From Erythrobacter sp. SG61-1L (GTDB taxonomy: Bacteria > Pseudomonadota > Alphaproteobacteria > Sphingomonadales > Sphingomonadaceae): a stretch of 64,000 nt of DNA. The notes below the pieces were generated by a model. It was not told the origin of the DNA. It saw nothing but the letters and a program-made list of their open reading frames with translations, and searched no databases. The DNA lies in assembly GCF_001305965.1 (NCBI RefSeq), contig NZ_JXQC01000003.1, positions 1,917,642 through 1,981,641 on the forward strand, read 5' to 3'. How positions within the stretch are numbered: the first letter of the stretch is position 1; the number at the start of each line of letters is the position of its first letter. The translations under genes and the position numbers were made by a program. Positions 24,618 through 33,209 of the stretch are shown piece by piece.

Positions 24618-25606
24618 GCCCCGCCTGCCTTATCCCCGCCCGCCCGCTTCACGCGGTGCGGGCGGGTGATGCGGTGCATCTGGATGAAGCCGGGCACCAG
24701 TGGAAACCACAAGGTCAGGAAGCGTAGCAGCAGCGTGGCAGAAAGTGCGGCCTCAATCGGCACGCCAAGCAGGTGCAGCGTGCTGGTGGAAGTCGCCTCG
24801 AAAGTGCCCAGCCCCAGCGGGATCGGCCCCAGCGTCACCACGATGGAAGCCAGCGTGAAGGCGATGAAGGCAGTGGAGATGCCCACATCTTGCCCCAAGC
24901 CGCGCAGGCAGGCGAAAAGTGTCGCGATGTCAGCGGCGAAGACCAGCGCGTTGAACGCCGTCACCCGCAGCAGCAATGCCCTGTCCGCCACCAGTGAGGC
25001 AGGTGCCTCGGCCATGGTTTGCAACAGTTGGGCAATCGGATGGATACGCTCAATAGCAGGCGGTAGAGGCTTACTGCCCCGGCGCCGCAGCCACAGTGCC
25101 AGTGCCGGAATGGCCAGCGCCACCAGAATGAAGGTCGTCACCACCCCTGCCATCAGGGCCGTGGCCTGGCCATGCAGCCACAGCAGGAACAGGCATGCCA
25201 GCGCCAACAGCAGATAGGCCGCGTAATAGGCCCGGATGGAGATCAGCAGCACCGCCATTGCCGTGCCACGCGTCGCCCCGGCTGCCGTCAGTTGATCGAC
25301 CAGCAGCACATTGCCGCCCATCCCCGCCGTAGGCAGGGCCTGATCCGCAAACAGCTTGGAAAAGGCGATGCGGATGAGCGGCTTCAGCGCAAACTGCCTG
25401 CCATCGCCCGCCCGAAGCACTTCGCGCCAGCCAAGGGCGAGGCTGACATAGGTCGATAGCTGCAACAGCACCGCGGCCAGCAGCCAGCTGGGCTGGGATT
25501 GGCGCAGAAGGGTGAGGTAGTTCTCAAGCTCTCCCATATGCAGGACAATGCCCAGCAGTGCGGCCACAACGATTGCACCGATCACCCAGCGTCGCCAACC
25601 CTGCAC
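24614..25606 (-). CDS. UPF0104 / lysylphosphatidylglycerol-synthase-TM-like membrane protein
   Basis: A 330-residue polytopic membrane protein of the flippase-like (LPG synthetase TM, UPF0104) family, with about eight hydrophobic segments and the motifs LFADQALPTAGMGGNVLLV near residue 90 and GPIPLGLGTFEATS near 265. Family members with an extra catalytic domain (MprF) flip and modify lipids; this one has only the membrane part, so its role is unknown. It starts two bases after the Mg-type P-ATPase stop on the same strand, so it is co-transcribed. Its stop overlaps the end of the convergent TonB receptor by four bases. Confidence 0.8.
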   Translation of the reverse strand: MQGWRRWVIGAIVVAALLGIVLHMGELENYLTLLRQSQPSWLLAAVLLQLSTYVSLALGWREVLRAGDGRQFALKPLIRIAFSKLFADQALPTAGMGGNVLLVDQLTAAGATRGTAMAVLLISIRAYYAAYLLLALACLFLLWLHGQATALMAGVVTTFILVALAIPALALWLRRRGSKPLPPAIERIHPIAQLLQTMAEAPASLVADRALLLRVTAFNALVFAADIATLFACLRGLGQDVGISTAFIAFTLASIVVTLGPIPLGLGTFEATSTSTLHLLGVPIEAALSATLLLRFLTLWFPLVPGFIQMHRITRPHRVKRAGGDKAGGA

Positions 25607-25608
25607 TA

Positions 25609-28098
25609 TCAGTTGCCCTGCAAGTGGTGGTGCCGCTTGGCCAGTTCAGTCACCAGCGCATAGAGCAGCACCAGCGCCAGCATTGTCGCGAGCAGGGCGG
25701 GCGGCAGCGGCACGAAGGCGAACAGCGCTGCAATTGGCCCGCTGTAGGGCAAGGCCACTGCCAGTGCCGCGACGAACACGCTGCTCCACAGCAGCAGCCG
25801 CGCCGGGGTGCTTTGCCAGAAGGGCCGTTTGGTGCGCAGGACGAACAGGGCCATCAACTCAGTCAGCAGCGAGACGACGAACCAGCTGGTGCGGAAATGG
25901 GCTTCGTCGGCATGGAAGACCAGCCGCAGCAGCGCGAACGTCGCCAGATCGAAGGCAGTGCTGATCAGGCCGAACAGGATCATGAAATTGCGGATGCGGG
26001 CGATGTCCCAGCGCTGGGCCGAGGCAAGCCGTTCCTTGTCGACTGCATCCCCGGCAATGGCAATGGCTGGCAGGTCCGACAGGAAATTGTTGAGCAGTAT
26101 CTGCACCGGAAGCAGCGGCAGGAACGGCAGCAGCACGGTGGCGAGGGCCATGCTGACCATGTTTCCGAAATTGGCGCTTGTGGTGATCGCGATATATTTC
26201 AGCGTGTTGGCAAAGGTCCGCCGGCCATCCTCCACGCCGCGCCGGATAGCGTTGAGATCCGGGCGCAGCAGCACGATGTCGGCGCTTTCCCGCGCGACAT
26301 CCACTGCGCTGTCGACCGAGATGCCGACATCTGCCGCGCGCAGGGCGGGCGCGTCATTGATCCCATCCCCCATATAGCCCACGGCATGGCCCGCGCGCTG
26401 GAAGGCACGGACAATGCGTTCCTTCTGCTGCGGCTCCACTTCGGCGAAGACGGAAACCCCGGCGATATGCGCCGCCAGTTCCTCGTCATCCAGCCGGGCG
26501 ATCTCGTCCCCTGTCAGCACCGCGCCGTCCGGCAGGCCGATAATCCGGGCCATGTGGCCGCTGACATAGCGATTATCGCCGCTGACGATCCGCACCGCGA
26601 TCCCGCGCCGCTGCAGGCTGGCAACCGTGCGTTCGATGCCGCGCTTGGGCGGATCGTAGAACAGCAGGAAGCCTTCGAGACAGGCTGAGCCTTCCGCCCC
26701 GGTCGACAGGGCCAGCGTGCGAAAGCCGTCCTCCCCCTTGGCCCGCAGGAAGGCTTCCACCTGATCCCGCGCGGCAGTGTCGAGCGGCACAGTCGCACCG
26801 CCCGCACGCAGAGTAGTGCAGCCTTCCAGCACTTCCTTCACTGCGCCCTTGCTGATCCACAAAGGGTCCAGCCCGGTGTCGGGCCGGGCCAGCACGCTGA
26901 AGCGCCTGCGGGCGAAGTCATAGGGCCGTTCGTCCAGCTTCTCGAACCCCGAAAGGTCGAGGCTGGCGGCAGAGGCCGCGCCAAGGATCGCATCGTCCAG
27001 CGCACTGGCCATGGCCGTCTGCAGCCGCGCGTTGACGCCCGCGAGGCGCAGCACTTCGCCCGAAGGATCGCCCTGCGGATCGACCGCCGCGCTCAGCGCG
27101 ATGGCGCCCTTGGTCAGAGTGCCAGTCTTGTCCGTGCACAGCACGTCCATGCCGCCCAGATTTTCGATCGCCTCCAGCCGCCGCACCAGCACGCCATGGC
27201 GCGTCATCCGCTTCGCACCCGCCGAAAGGGTCACGCTGACGATGGCCGGCAGCAATTGAGGCGAGATCGCTACGGCAAGCGCCACGGCAAACAGCAGCGA
27301 CGTGACGATGTCCCGCCCGAGCAGCAGGCTGGCCACGAGAACGAGGCTGACCACCACCACCATCACCCGCATCAGCATGGCCCCGAACCCGGCGAGCCCG
27401 CGCGCGAATTCGGTCTTCTCCTCAGCCTTTTCCAGCGTGTGTTCGATGGCGCCGAACTGCGTTTCGCGCCCGGCCTTCACCACCAGCATCCGGGCGGTGC
27501 CGCTGCGCACCGAAGTGCCCTGAAACAATGCGCCCAGCCGCTGGGATGCCGGCGCATCGGCAGCAGAGGCACCCGGTGCCTTTTCCACCGGAAAAGCCTC
27601 CCCGGTCAGCACCGCCTCGTCCACCAGCAGCCCGTCGCTGGCCAGGATCGCGCCGTCGCCCGGAACCAGATCGCCCGCTTTCAGCAACACGACATCGCCG
27701 GGCACGATCTCGTCCAGCGGCACAGACAGTTCCGTTCCCCCGCGCAGCACGCGCACCTGCCGCACCAGGCGGGATCGCAACTCGGCAATCGCGCGCGATG
27801 CGCCATATTCCTGCGTGAAGCCCAGCACCCCGCTACCCGCGACGATCACGAGAATGATCACTGCATCCACCCATTCACGCAGCACCAGCGAAAGCAGGGC
27901 GCCGACGATCAGGATCAGGCCGAGCGGCGTGGTGAACTGGCTGACGAACAGGCGCAGGGCCGGATGGCGCGGCCCCGGCAAGGCCCGATGCTCTGCCCGG
28001 CGAAGCGCTTCTTCGGGTGGAAGCCCGCCCTGCCCGCTGCCCAGCCGCGCCGCCAGCACGGCGGCATCGTCCGCCCACCAGGTTTCCGCATTCGGCAT
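25609..28098 (-). CDS. Magnesium-translocating P-type ATPase (MgtA/MgtB-like)
   Basis: An 829-residue P-type ATPase: phosphorylation motif DKTGTLT with D323, KGA nucleotide-binding motif (ISKGAVKEVLEG), hinge GDGINDAPALRAADVGISVD, and about ten membrane segments with an N-terminal cation-ATPase domain (GLPPEEALRRAEHR). The NNFLSDLPA segment near the C-terminus is typical of P3B magnesium ATPases. It would import Mg2+ across the inner membrane. The start has GGAGG upstream. No magnesium-sensing leader was recognised in the 172-base gap, which it shares with a divergent flavoprotein gene and its GntR-type site. Confidence 0.85.
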   Translation of the reverse strand: MPNAETWWADDAAVLAARLGSGQGGLPPEEALRRAEHRALPGPRHPALRLFVSQFTTPLGLILIVGALLSLVLREWVDAVIILVIVAGSGVLGFTQEYGASRAIAELRSRLVRQVRVLRGGTELSVPLDEIVPGDVVLLKAGDLVPGDGAILASDGLLVDEAVLTGEAFPVEKAPGASAADAPASQRLGALFQGTSVRSGTARMLVVKAGRETQFGAIEHTLEKAEEKTEFARGLAGFGAMLMRVMVVVVSLVLVASLLLGRDIVTSLLFAVALAVAISPQLLPAIVSVTLSAGAKRMTRHGVLVRRLEAIENLGGMDVLCTDKTGTLTKGAIALSAAVDPQGDPSGEVLRLAGVNARLQTAMASALDDAILGAASAASLDLSGFEKLDERPYDFARRRFSVLARPDTGLDPLWISKGAVKEVLEGCTTLRAGGATVPLDTAARDQVEAFLRAKGEDGFRTLALSTGAEGSACLEGFLLFYDPPKRGIERTVASLQRRGIAVRIVSGDNRYVSGHMARIIGLPDGAVLTGDEIARLDDEELAAHIAGVSVFAEVEPQQKERIVRAFQRAGHAVGYMGDGINDAPALRAADVGISVDSAVDVARESADIVLLRPDLNAIRRGVEDGRRTFANTLKYIAITTSANFGNMVSMALATVLLPFLPLLPVQILLNNFLSDLPAIAIAGDAVDKERLASAQRWDIARIRNFMILFGLISTAFDLATFALLRLVFHADEAHFRTSWFVVSLLTELMALFVLRTKRPFWQSTPARLLLWSSVFVAALAVALPYSGPIAALFAFVPLPPALLATMLALVLLYALVTELAKRHHHLQGN

Positions 28099-28232
28099 AG
28101 TGAAACACCTCCGCCGCGAGCACGGACATACCGCGCAGGCAGGAATAGCCCGCTTTGTGCCTGGAGAACAGCGGAGCTGCTAAACACCTGCCAGAATGGA
28201 CAATTCAGGCTGGACGGCCGGGCATTTTGAAT

Positions 28233-28246
28233 TGCATACAGAATGC
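28233..28246 (+). promoter_or_regulatory. GntR-type operator 1 (before the DadA-like gene)
   Basis: TGCATACAGAATGC, two differences from the window consensus TGTATACAGTATGC. It also forms the wider inverted repeat ATTGCAT...ATGCAAT. It lies 25 bases before the flavoprotein start, and about 135 bases upstream of the divergent P-type ATPase. Confidence 0.55.
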
Positions 28247-28270
28247 AATCAAATTGCAGATGGACCGCCG

Positions 28271-29401
28271 ATGACGCCTGACAGCTTCGATTTCCTTGTC
28301 ATCGGCGCGGGCATCGGCGGGCTTTCGGCGGCTGCCGAACTCAGCAGGCATGGCCGCGTGATGCTGATCGAGAAGGAAAGCGCGCCCTGCTATCACAGCA
28401 GTGGCCGTTCCGCGGCGATGTTCGCGCGCCATTATGGCAGCGCTGCGATCAGGGCACTGACCGACGCGAGTGAGGCCTTGCTGAATAAGGCGGCGCGGCA
28501 CGGGTTCTACGAAGCCCTCGCGCCGGAAGCGCGCGGCATTTTGTTCGTGGCCCCGGCTGGATACGATGGTCCGGCCGATGCCAATGAAGGGCAGGTGCGC
28601 ATCACTGCCGCACAGGTGGCAGAACTGGTGCCGCTGCTGCCTGCCGAAAAGGTGGATCACGGCCTATGGGATGCCGCATCCTGCGACATGGATGTCCACG
28701 CGATGCATTTGGGCCTTGCCCGCATCCTGCGCAGCCATGGAGGAGAAATCCGTACCGGGGCGGAACTGACGCAGGCCAGCCGGGGCGCCGATGGCTGGCA
28801 CGTAGTGGCCGGAGGGAAGAGCCTGCGCGCCGCCGCCATCGTCAATGCCGCAGGCGGCTGGGCAGACGAGGTCGCCACACTGTGCGGCGCGGCCCCACTG
28901 GGCATCGAACCGCGCCGCCGCAGCGCCGTGCTGATCGATCCGCCTGAAAGTGCCGCCGCGATCAGACCGGTCCAAGCCTGGCCGATGGTGTTCGACATGG
29001 ACCAGACGGTCTATTTCAAGCCGGAAGGCGGCAAACTGATGCTGTCGCCCATGGATGCGACGCCGGTTACGCCACATGATTGCTGGGCCGAAGAACTGGA
29101 CATCGCCATTGCGGTCGACCGGTTCGAGAGGCTGACCGGCCTTGCCGTCCAGCGAGTAAGCCACAGCTGGGCGGGACTGCGCAGCTTCCTGCCGGACAAT
29201 GAACCCGCCATCGGTCCCGATCCGGTCATACCCGCCTTCTACTGGCTGGCAGGTCAGGGCGGCTCCGGCATCAAGATCGCCGCGGCCGCCGCCGCGCTGC
29301 TGGCGGCCCACGCCACGGAAAGCCCCCTGCCCGACGGGCTTGGCGCGGAACTGGCGCGCTTCCTTTCGCCCGCGCGGCTTACCGCAAAAGCAGCGGACTG
29401 A
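28271..29401 (+). CDS. FAD-dependent D-amino-acid dehydrogenase-like oxidoreductase (DauA-like)
   Basis: A 376-residue cytosolic flavoprotein of the DAO family: FAD-binding GAGIGGLSAAAELS near residue 12, CYHSSGRSAAMF near 42, and a substrate-side segment YFKPEGGKLMLSPMDATPV...PHDCWAEELDIA that resembles D-arginine dehydrogenase (DauA), followed by SWAGLRSF and GQGGSGIK. It should oxidise an amino acid or secondary amine to an imine/keto product, passing electrons to a quinone or similar. The ATG at 28271 begins the FAD domain directly. It has its own GntR-type operator and heads the plus-strand part of the GntR region. The true substrate is unknown. Confidence 0.78.
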   Translation: MTPDSFDFLVIGAGIGGLSAAAELSRHGRVMLIEKESAPCYHSSGRSAAMFARHYGSAAIRALTDASEALLNKAARHGFYEALAPEARGILFVAPAGYDGPADANEGQVRITAAQVAELVPLLPAEKVDHGLWDAASCDMDVHAMHLGLARILRSHGGEIRTGAELTQASRGADGWHVVAGGKSLRAAAIVNAAGGWADEVATLCGAAPLGIEPRRRSAVLIDPPESAAAIRPVQAWPMVFDMDQTVYFKPEGGKLMLSPMDATPVTPHDCWAEELDIAIAVDRFERLTGLAVQRVSHSWAGLRSFLPDNEPAIGPDPVIPAFYWLAGQGGSGIKIAAAAAALLAAHATESPLPDGLGAELARFLSPARLTAKAAD

Positions 29402-29434
29402 ACGGGCAAAGCACATACAATCCGCCTTGCGGCC

Positions 29435-29465
29435 TTGACACGGCATAATGATGTATACAGTATGC
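29435..29465 (+). promoter_or_regulatory. Promoter with GntR-type operator 2 (before the HbpS-like gene)
   Basis: A perfect TTGACA lies at 29435-29440 and the exact consensus TGTATACAGTATGC at 29452-29465, where the -10 region would be, so a bound repressor would cover the promoter. The following GTG start is 38 bases further on. Confidence 0.65.
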
Positions 29466-29503
29466 TGATGTTTCGTTCAGTGCCCTTTCAACAGGATATT
29501 CCA

Positions 29504-29974
29504 GTGATCACAAAGAACGTGTTGAGCTTGGCGGAAGCCGAGTTGCTGCTCGATGCCGCGCAGAAGAAATCCGAGGAATTCGGCGGCATTCACGTCATCT
29601 GCATTGCCGACGATGCCGGCTATCCCATTGCCCTGCGCCGGCTTGATCGCGGCAAGGTGACCAGCGTGCAGATCGCGGAGAACAAGGCCTTCACAGCCGC
29701 CGCGCATCGCCGCGTGACGCATACTTTCACCAACACGTTCCCCGGCGAGGAAGCCTGGGGCATCTTCACTCAGCATGGCGGCCGGATCACTGTGTTCGTG
29801 GGCGGCTATCCCATCTTCGTCGACGGCAAGGTCGTGGGCGGCATTGGCGTTTCGGGCGGTAATGGCGAACAGGACATCGCCGTGTGCGAAGCGGCTATCG
29901 AATCCTTCAAGCTGCATATGGAACAGACTGGCGGCGGCGTGGTGACCATCCCCGAGGCGGCCAAGAAAGCATGA
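29504..29974 (+). CDS. GlcG/HbpS-family haem-binding-like protein
   Basis: A 156-residue protein of the GlcG/HbpS family: LSLAEAELLLDAAQKKSEE at the start, ALRRLDR near 45, and GGYPIFVDGKVVGGIGVSGG near 105, all family hallmarks. Such proteins accompany many oxidative catabolic operons (glycolate, glycol, alcohol) with an unclear role; some bind haem or cobalamin. I prefer the GTG at 29504, seven bases after AGGA; ATGs at 29462 and 29468 in frame lie inside or against the operator. Its stop overlaps the aldehyde dehydrogenase start by four bases (ATGA). Confidence 0.78.
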   Translation: MITKNVLSLAEAELLLDAAQKKSEEFGGIHVICIADDAGYPIALRRLDRGKVTSVQIAENKAFTAAAHRRVTHTFTNTFPGEEAWGIFTQHGGRITVFVGGYPIFVDGKVVGGIGVSGGNGEQDIAVCEAAIESFKLHMEQTGGGVVTIPEAAKKA

Positions 29975-31416
29975 GCGTCTACAAGAACTTCATCGGCGGC
30001 GCATGGCGCGATGCCGCCAGCGGCCAGACCTTCGAACGGCGCAATCCCGCCGATGGCAGCCTTGTCGGCACTTTCCCGCTATCCGGCGCGGCCGATGCGG
30101 CCGATGCGCTGAGCGGGCTGGAAGTCGGCTGGAAAAGCTGGGCCAAGACGCCCATGGAACGGCGCGTGGAAGTGCTGATCAAGGCGGCCGAGATCATCAG
30201 TGCCAAGGCAGACGTGCTGGGCGCGGACCTCACGCGCGAAGAGGGCAAGACCCTCTCCGCATCGGTGATGGAATGGAAGCGTGCGGCGGCCAATCTGCGG
30301 CTCTATGCGGGCGAGGCCCTGCGGCAGAGCGGCCAGACCTTCCCCGCCGACGGCGCGCTGGTCTATTCGGTGCGCGAGCCGGTGGGCATCGTGCTGGCGA
30401 TCACGCCGTGGAACTTCCCCATCTCCCTGCCGTCCCGCAAGATCGGCCCGGCGCTGGCCGTGGGCAATGGCGTGTTGTTCAAGCCTTCCGAAGTCACTCC
30501 GCTGACCGGGCAGAATTTTGTGGAAGTGCTGCTGGAAGCAGGCGTGCCGGAAGGGGCCATCGCGCTCGTGCAGGGGCGCGGGCCTGATCTCGGCTCGGCG
30601 CTGGTGGAGGCGGAGGCCGTCAAGGCGATCACCTTTACCGGCTCTTACGCCACCGGCAGCGCAATCCATCGCATGGCTGGCCCCGGCAAGCGGCTGCAGC
30701 TCGAAATGGGGGGCAAGAACCCCACAATCGTGATGCCCGATGCCGATCCGGCCAAGGCCGCCTCCATCCTGATGCAGGGTGCATTCAACCTTACTGGGCA
30801 AGCCTGCACTGCCACCAGCCGCGCGATTATCGTGGGCGAGATCTACGAAGCCGTGGTCGAAAAACTGCTGGAACTGGTGGCCAAGGCCGTGCCCGGCAAT
30901 GGCATGGACCCGGCGACCACCATGGGGCCTTCGGGCTGCAAGGCGCAGTATGACCGGGTGCGCGAGATGATCGGCGTGGGCGTGGCGGAAGGCCTGCAAC
31001 TGCTGGCCGGCACGGCGGACCTGCCCGAGCTGGACGAGCAGACCGGCGGCTTCTTCGTGGCGCCGACCATTTTCGGCGACGTTCCGGCCACTTCGCGCCT
31101 AGCTAAAGAGGAAATCTTCGGCCCCGTCCTCGCCCTGCATCGCGCGGCGAGTTACGAGGAAGCGATCGAACTGGCCAATGCGGTGGAATACGGCCTTGCC
31201 GCCGCCATCGTCACCAAAGACACCGGCACGATCCTGTCCTTCGCGAAGGACATCGAAGCCGGGATCGTCAAGGTGAACAGCGCCACCGGCGGTGTCGCCA
31301 GCACGGCGCCCTTCGGCGGCATCAAGCATTCGAGCAACCAGACCTACAAGGAACAGGCCGGCCACGGCGTCATGGATTTCTACACCATGACCCGCACCAT
31401 CTATCTCAGCAGCTGA
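29971..31416 (+). CDS. NAD(P)-dependent aldehyde dehydrogenase (semialdehyde type)
   Basis: A 481-residue aldehyde dehydrogenase with the whole catalytic set: PWNFP (about 144), FTGSYATG, base E245 in LEMGGKN and nucleophile C279 in GQACTATSR, and a C-terminal SNQTYKEQAGHGVMDFYT. The last segment and overall sequence resemble alpha-ketoglutarate semialdehyde dehydrogenases, so an omega-semialdehyde acid is a plausible substrate. It is translationally coupled to the HbpS-like gene and lies in the GntR-controlled region, presumably oxidising an aldehyde made by one of the neighbouring oxidases. Confidence 0.85.
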   Translation: MSVYKNFIGGAWRDAASGQTFERRNPADGSLVGTFPLSGAADAADALSGLEVGWKSWAKTPMERRVEVLIKAAEIISAKADVLGADLTREEGKTLSASVMEWKRAAANLRLYAGEALRQSGQTFPADGALVYSVREPVGIVLAITPWNFPISLPSRKIGPALAVGNGVLFKPSEVTPLTGQNFVEVLLEAGVPEGAIALVQGRGPDLGSALVEAEAVKAITFTGSYATGSAIHRMAGPGKRLQLEMGGKNPTIVMPDADPAKAASILMQGAFNLTGQACTATSRAIIVGEIYEAVVEKLLELVAKAVPGNGMDPATTMGPSGCKAQYDRVREMIGVGVAEGLQLLAGTADLPELDEQTGGFFVAPTIFGDVPATSRLAKEEIFGPVLALHRAASYEEAIELANAVEYGLAAAIVTKDTGTILSFAKDIEAGIVKVNSATGGVASTAPFGGIKHSSNQTYKEQAGHGVMDFYTMTRTIYLSS

Positions 31417-31483
31417 GCCGAACCATCGCGCGATCCGCCATTCCGGCGGGTCGCGTTTCCTTCCAGGGGGCAAAGGAGACGGC

Positions 31484-32242
31484 ATGGCCGCCACGATCAT
31501 TCAATGGGCTGACCTTTCGCTGCCGATGTTCGTGCTGGCCGGCCTCGCCATTCTGGCCGGTTCCTTCATTCAGGGATTGAGCGGCCTCGGGCTGGGGCTG
31601 GTGGCCGCGCCTGTGCTGATCATCATCGACCCCCGGATCGGGCCGGGTCCGCTGCTGGCCATTGCCGTGCTGCTTTCCGCCGTGATGATGAAGCGCGAAT
31701 TCGGCGCCATCGACCGGGAAGGGCTGGCCATCTCGCTGGTCGGCCGCGTGGCGGGATCGATCCTGGCAGGCTTCATCTTCGCGTGGCTGACCGTGGAAGC
31801 CTACGAACTGTTGTTCGGCGTATTCATCCTGACCGCCGTGGTCCTCTCCATCCTCGGCCTGCGGGTGGAACGCACGCCCTGGCACCTGCTTTCGGCCGGG
31901 TTCACATCCGGCATCATGGGCACGCTCACCGGATCGGGATCGCCCACCATCGCCCTGATCTACCAGCGCGCCGACGGGCCGACCGTCCGGGCGACGCTTT
32001 CCGCCTTCTTCCTCGCCAGTTCGATCATTTCGCTCGCCGTGCTGATGTTCGCAGGCAAGATGGGCACCCAGCAATGGACGCTGACCGTGCTGTTCCTGCC
32101 GGTGATGTTCGTGGGCTTCGCCCTGTCGAACCTGATGGTGAAGCGGCTTTCCAACGACAAGGTGCGCTGGTTCGTACTGGGGCTGGCGGGATCGTCCTCC
32201 GTCCTGCTGATCGCGCGCGGCGTGCTCGGCATCATCGACTGA
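31484..32242 (+). CDS. TauE/SafE-family membrane permease (second copy type)
   Basis: A 252-residue permease with about eight hydrophobic segments; GSFIQGLSGLGLGLVAAPVL near residue 25 and GFTSGIMGTLTGSGSPTIAL near 140 are TauE/SafE hallmarks. It starts 67 bases after the aldehyde dehydrogenase, with GGAG upstream, and is probably in the same transcript. In this setting it could export or import an organic acid or an anion; substrate unknown. It is not a close copy of the TauE protein at 13250-14029. Confidence 0.82.
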   Translation: MAATIIQWADLSLPMFVLAGLAILAGSFIQGLSGLGLGLVAAPVLIIIDPRIGPGPLLAIAVLLSAVMMKREFGAIDREGLAISLVGRVAGSILAGFIFAWLTVEAYELLFGVFILTAVVLSILGLRVERTPWHLLSAGFTSGIMGTLTGSGSPTIALIYQRADGPTVRATLSAFFLASSIISLAVLMFAGKMGTQQWTLTVLFLPVMFVGFALSNLMVKRLSNDKVRWFVLGLAGSSSVLLIARGVLGIID

Positions 32243-32257
32243 GCGGGAGCTAAAGGC

Positions 32258-33025
32258 ATGACCGAACAACGCACCCTGCTCGTTACTGGCGCATCCAGCG
32301 GCATCGGGGCGGCCTGCGCAAGGCGGCTGGCCGCTCCGGGCGTCCGGCTGATGCTCCACGCCAGCGGCAGGGACGAACACAAGCGAGCCGCGCTCGAAGC
32401 ACTCGCCGCCGAACTGGCCGAAGGCGGCGCTCAGACCGCCACCTGCTTCCTCGACCTTGCCGAGCCCGGCGCGGGGACCGCCCTTGCCTCCGCCACTCTC
32501 GCACATTTCGGCGAGTTGGACGGCATCGTCAGCAATGCAGGCTTTGCCGACCGGACACCCTTCCTCAACGTTCCGCGTGAGCGACTGGACAGTTCCTTCT
32601 CGGTGATGACCGGCCTGTTCTTCGATCTGGCCCGCGCAGCCGCCCCGGCCCTTGCCGCATCGGGCAGCGGGCGCATCGTGGCGATCAGTTCCTTCGTCGC
32701 CCACCGCTTCGCGCCCGACGGGCTGTTCGCCGTGACTGCCGCCGCCAAGGCGGGGCTGGAGGCGCTGGCGCGCTCGCTCGCCGTGGAACTCGGCCCGCAA
32801 GGCGTCACCGTGAACTGCGTCGCGCCCGGATATACGCGCAAGGAGGCCAGCGGCCACCGCGCAATCCCGGAAGCAATGCTGGCCGAAATGGCCTCCCGCG
32901 CGCCCACTGGCCGGATCGCGGAGCCGGACGACATCGCGGCTGCGGTTGCCTTCCTGATGGGGCCGGATGCCCGGCAGATCACGGGACAGACCCTGTTCGT
33001 CGACGGCGGGCTTTGCCTGACCTGA
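32258..33025 (+). CDS. SDR-family protein lacking the usual catalytic tyrosine
   Basis: A 255-residue classical short-chain dehydrogenase/reductase by fold: nucleotide-binding GASSGIG (7-13), SNAGFAD near 90, AISSFVAHRF with the active-site serine, and a C-terminal GQTLFVDGGLC. The catalytic YxxxK motif is altered: the position of Tyr is T160 (VTAAAK, with K164 kept). Without Tyr, normal hydride chemistry is doubtful, so it may be a weakened enzyme or serve another role. It follows the TauE gene by 15 bases and ends the plus-strand operon. Confidence 0.82.
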   Translation: MTEQRTLLVTGASSGIGAACARRLAAPGVRLMLHASGRDEHKRAALEALAAELAEGGAQTATCFLDLAEPGAGTALASATLAHFGELDGIVSNAGFADRTPFLNVPRERLDSSFSVMTGLFFDLARAAAPALAASGSGRIVAISSFVAHRFAPDGLFAVTAAAKAGLEALARSLAVELGPQGVTVNCVAPGYTRKEASGHRAIPEAMLAEMASRAPTGRIAEPDDIAAAVAFLMGPDARQITGQTLFVDGGLCLT

Positions 33026-33046
33026 ACACCGGACCTACGCTCCCAC

Positions 33047-33153
33047 CCCGCTCGTCCTGAGCCTGTGGAAGGACACGCTCCAACATCCGATCTGGGTGGC
33101 TTCCCCAGGAACAAACCTTTCACGCGTCCTTCGACAGGCTCAGGACGAGCGGG
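33047..33153. repeat. Long inverted repeat (REP-like intergenic hairpin)
   Basis: The left arm at 33047-33076 contains CGCTCGTCCTGAGCCTGTGG and the right arm at 33123-33153 contains CGACAGGCTCAGGACGAGCG; the arms pair over about 28 bases with one mismatch and a 46-base spacer. Sequences of the type CTGAGCCTGTCGAAGGAC are familiar intergenic repeats in sphingomonads and relatives. It lies between convergent genes and could also end transcription. Confidence 0.8.
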
Positions 33154-33209
33154 TGTGGTGATTGGGTGCAGAGGGTGGGAAGAAGAGGGATTACCTCCCC
33201 CACCCAAAG

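Noticed and set aside
28099..28270. Magnesium-sensing leader of the P-type ATPase
   Set aside because: No M-box-like helices, short leader peptide or T-run hairpin was visible in the upstream sequence; only the GntR-type site was found.
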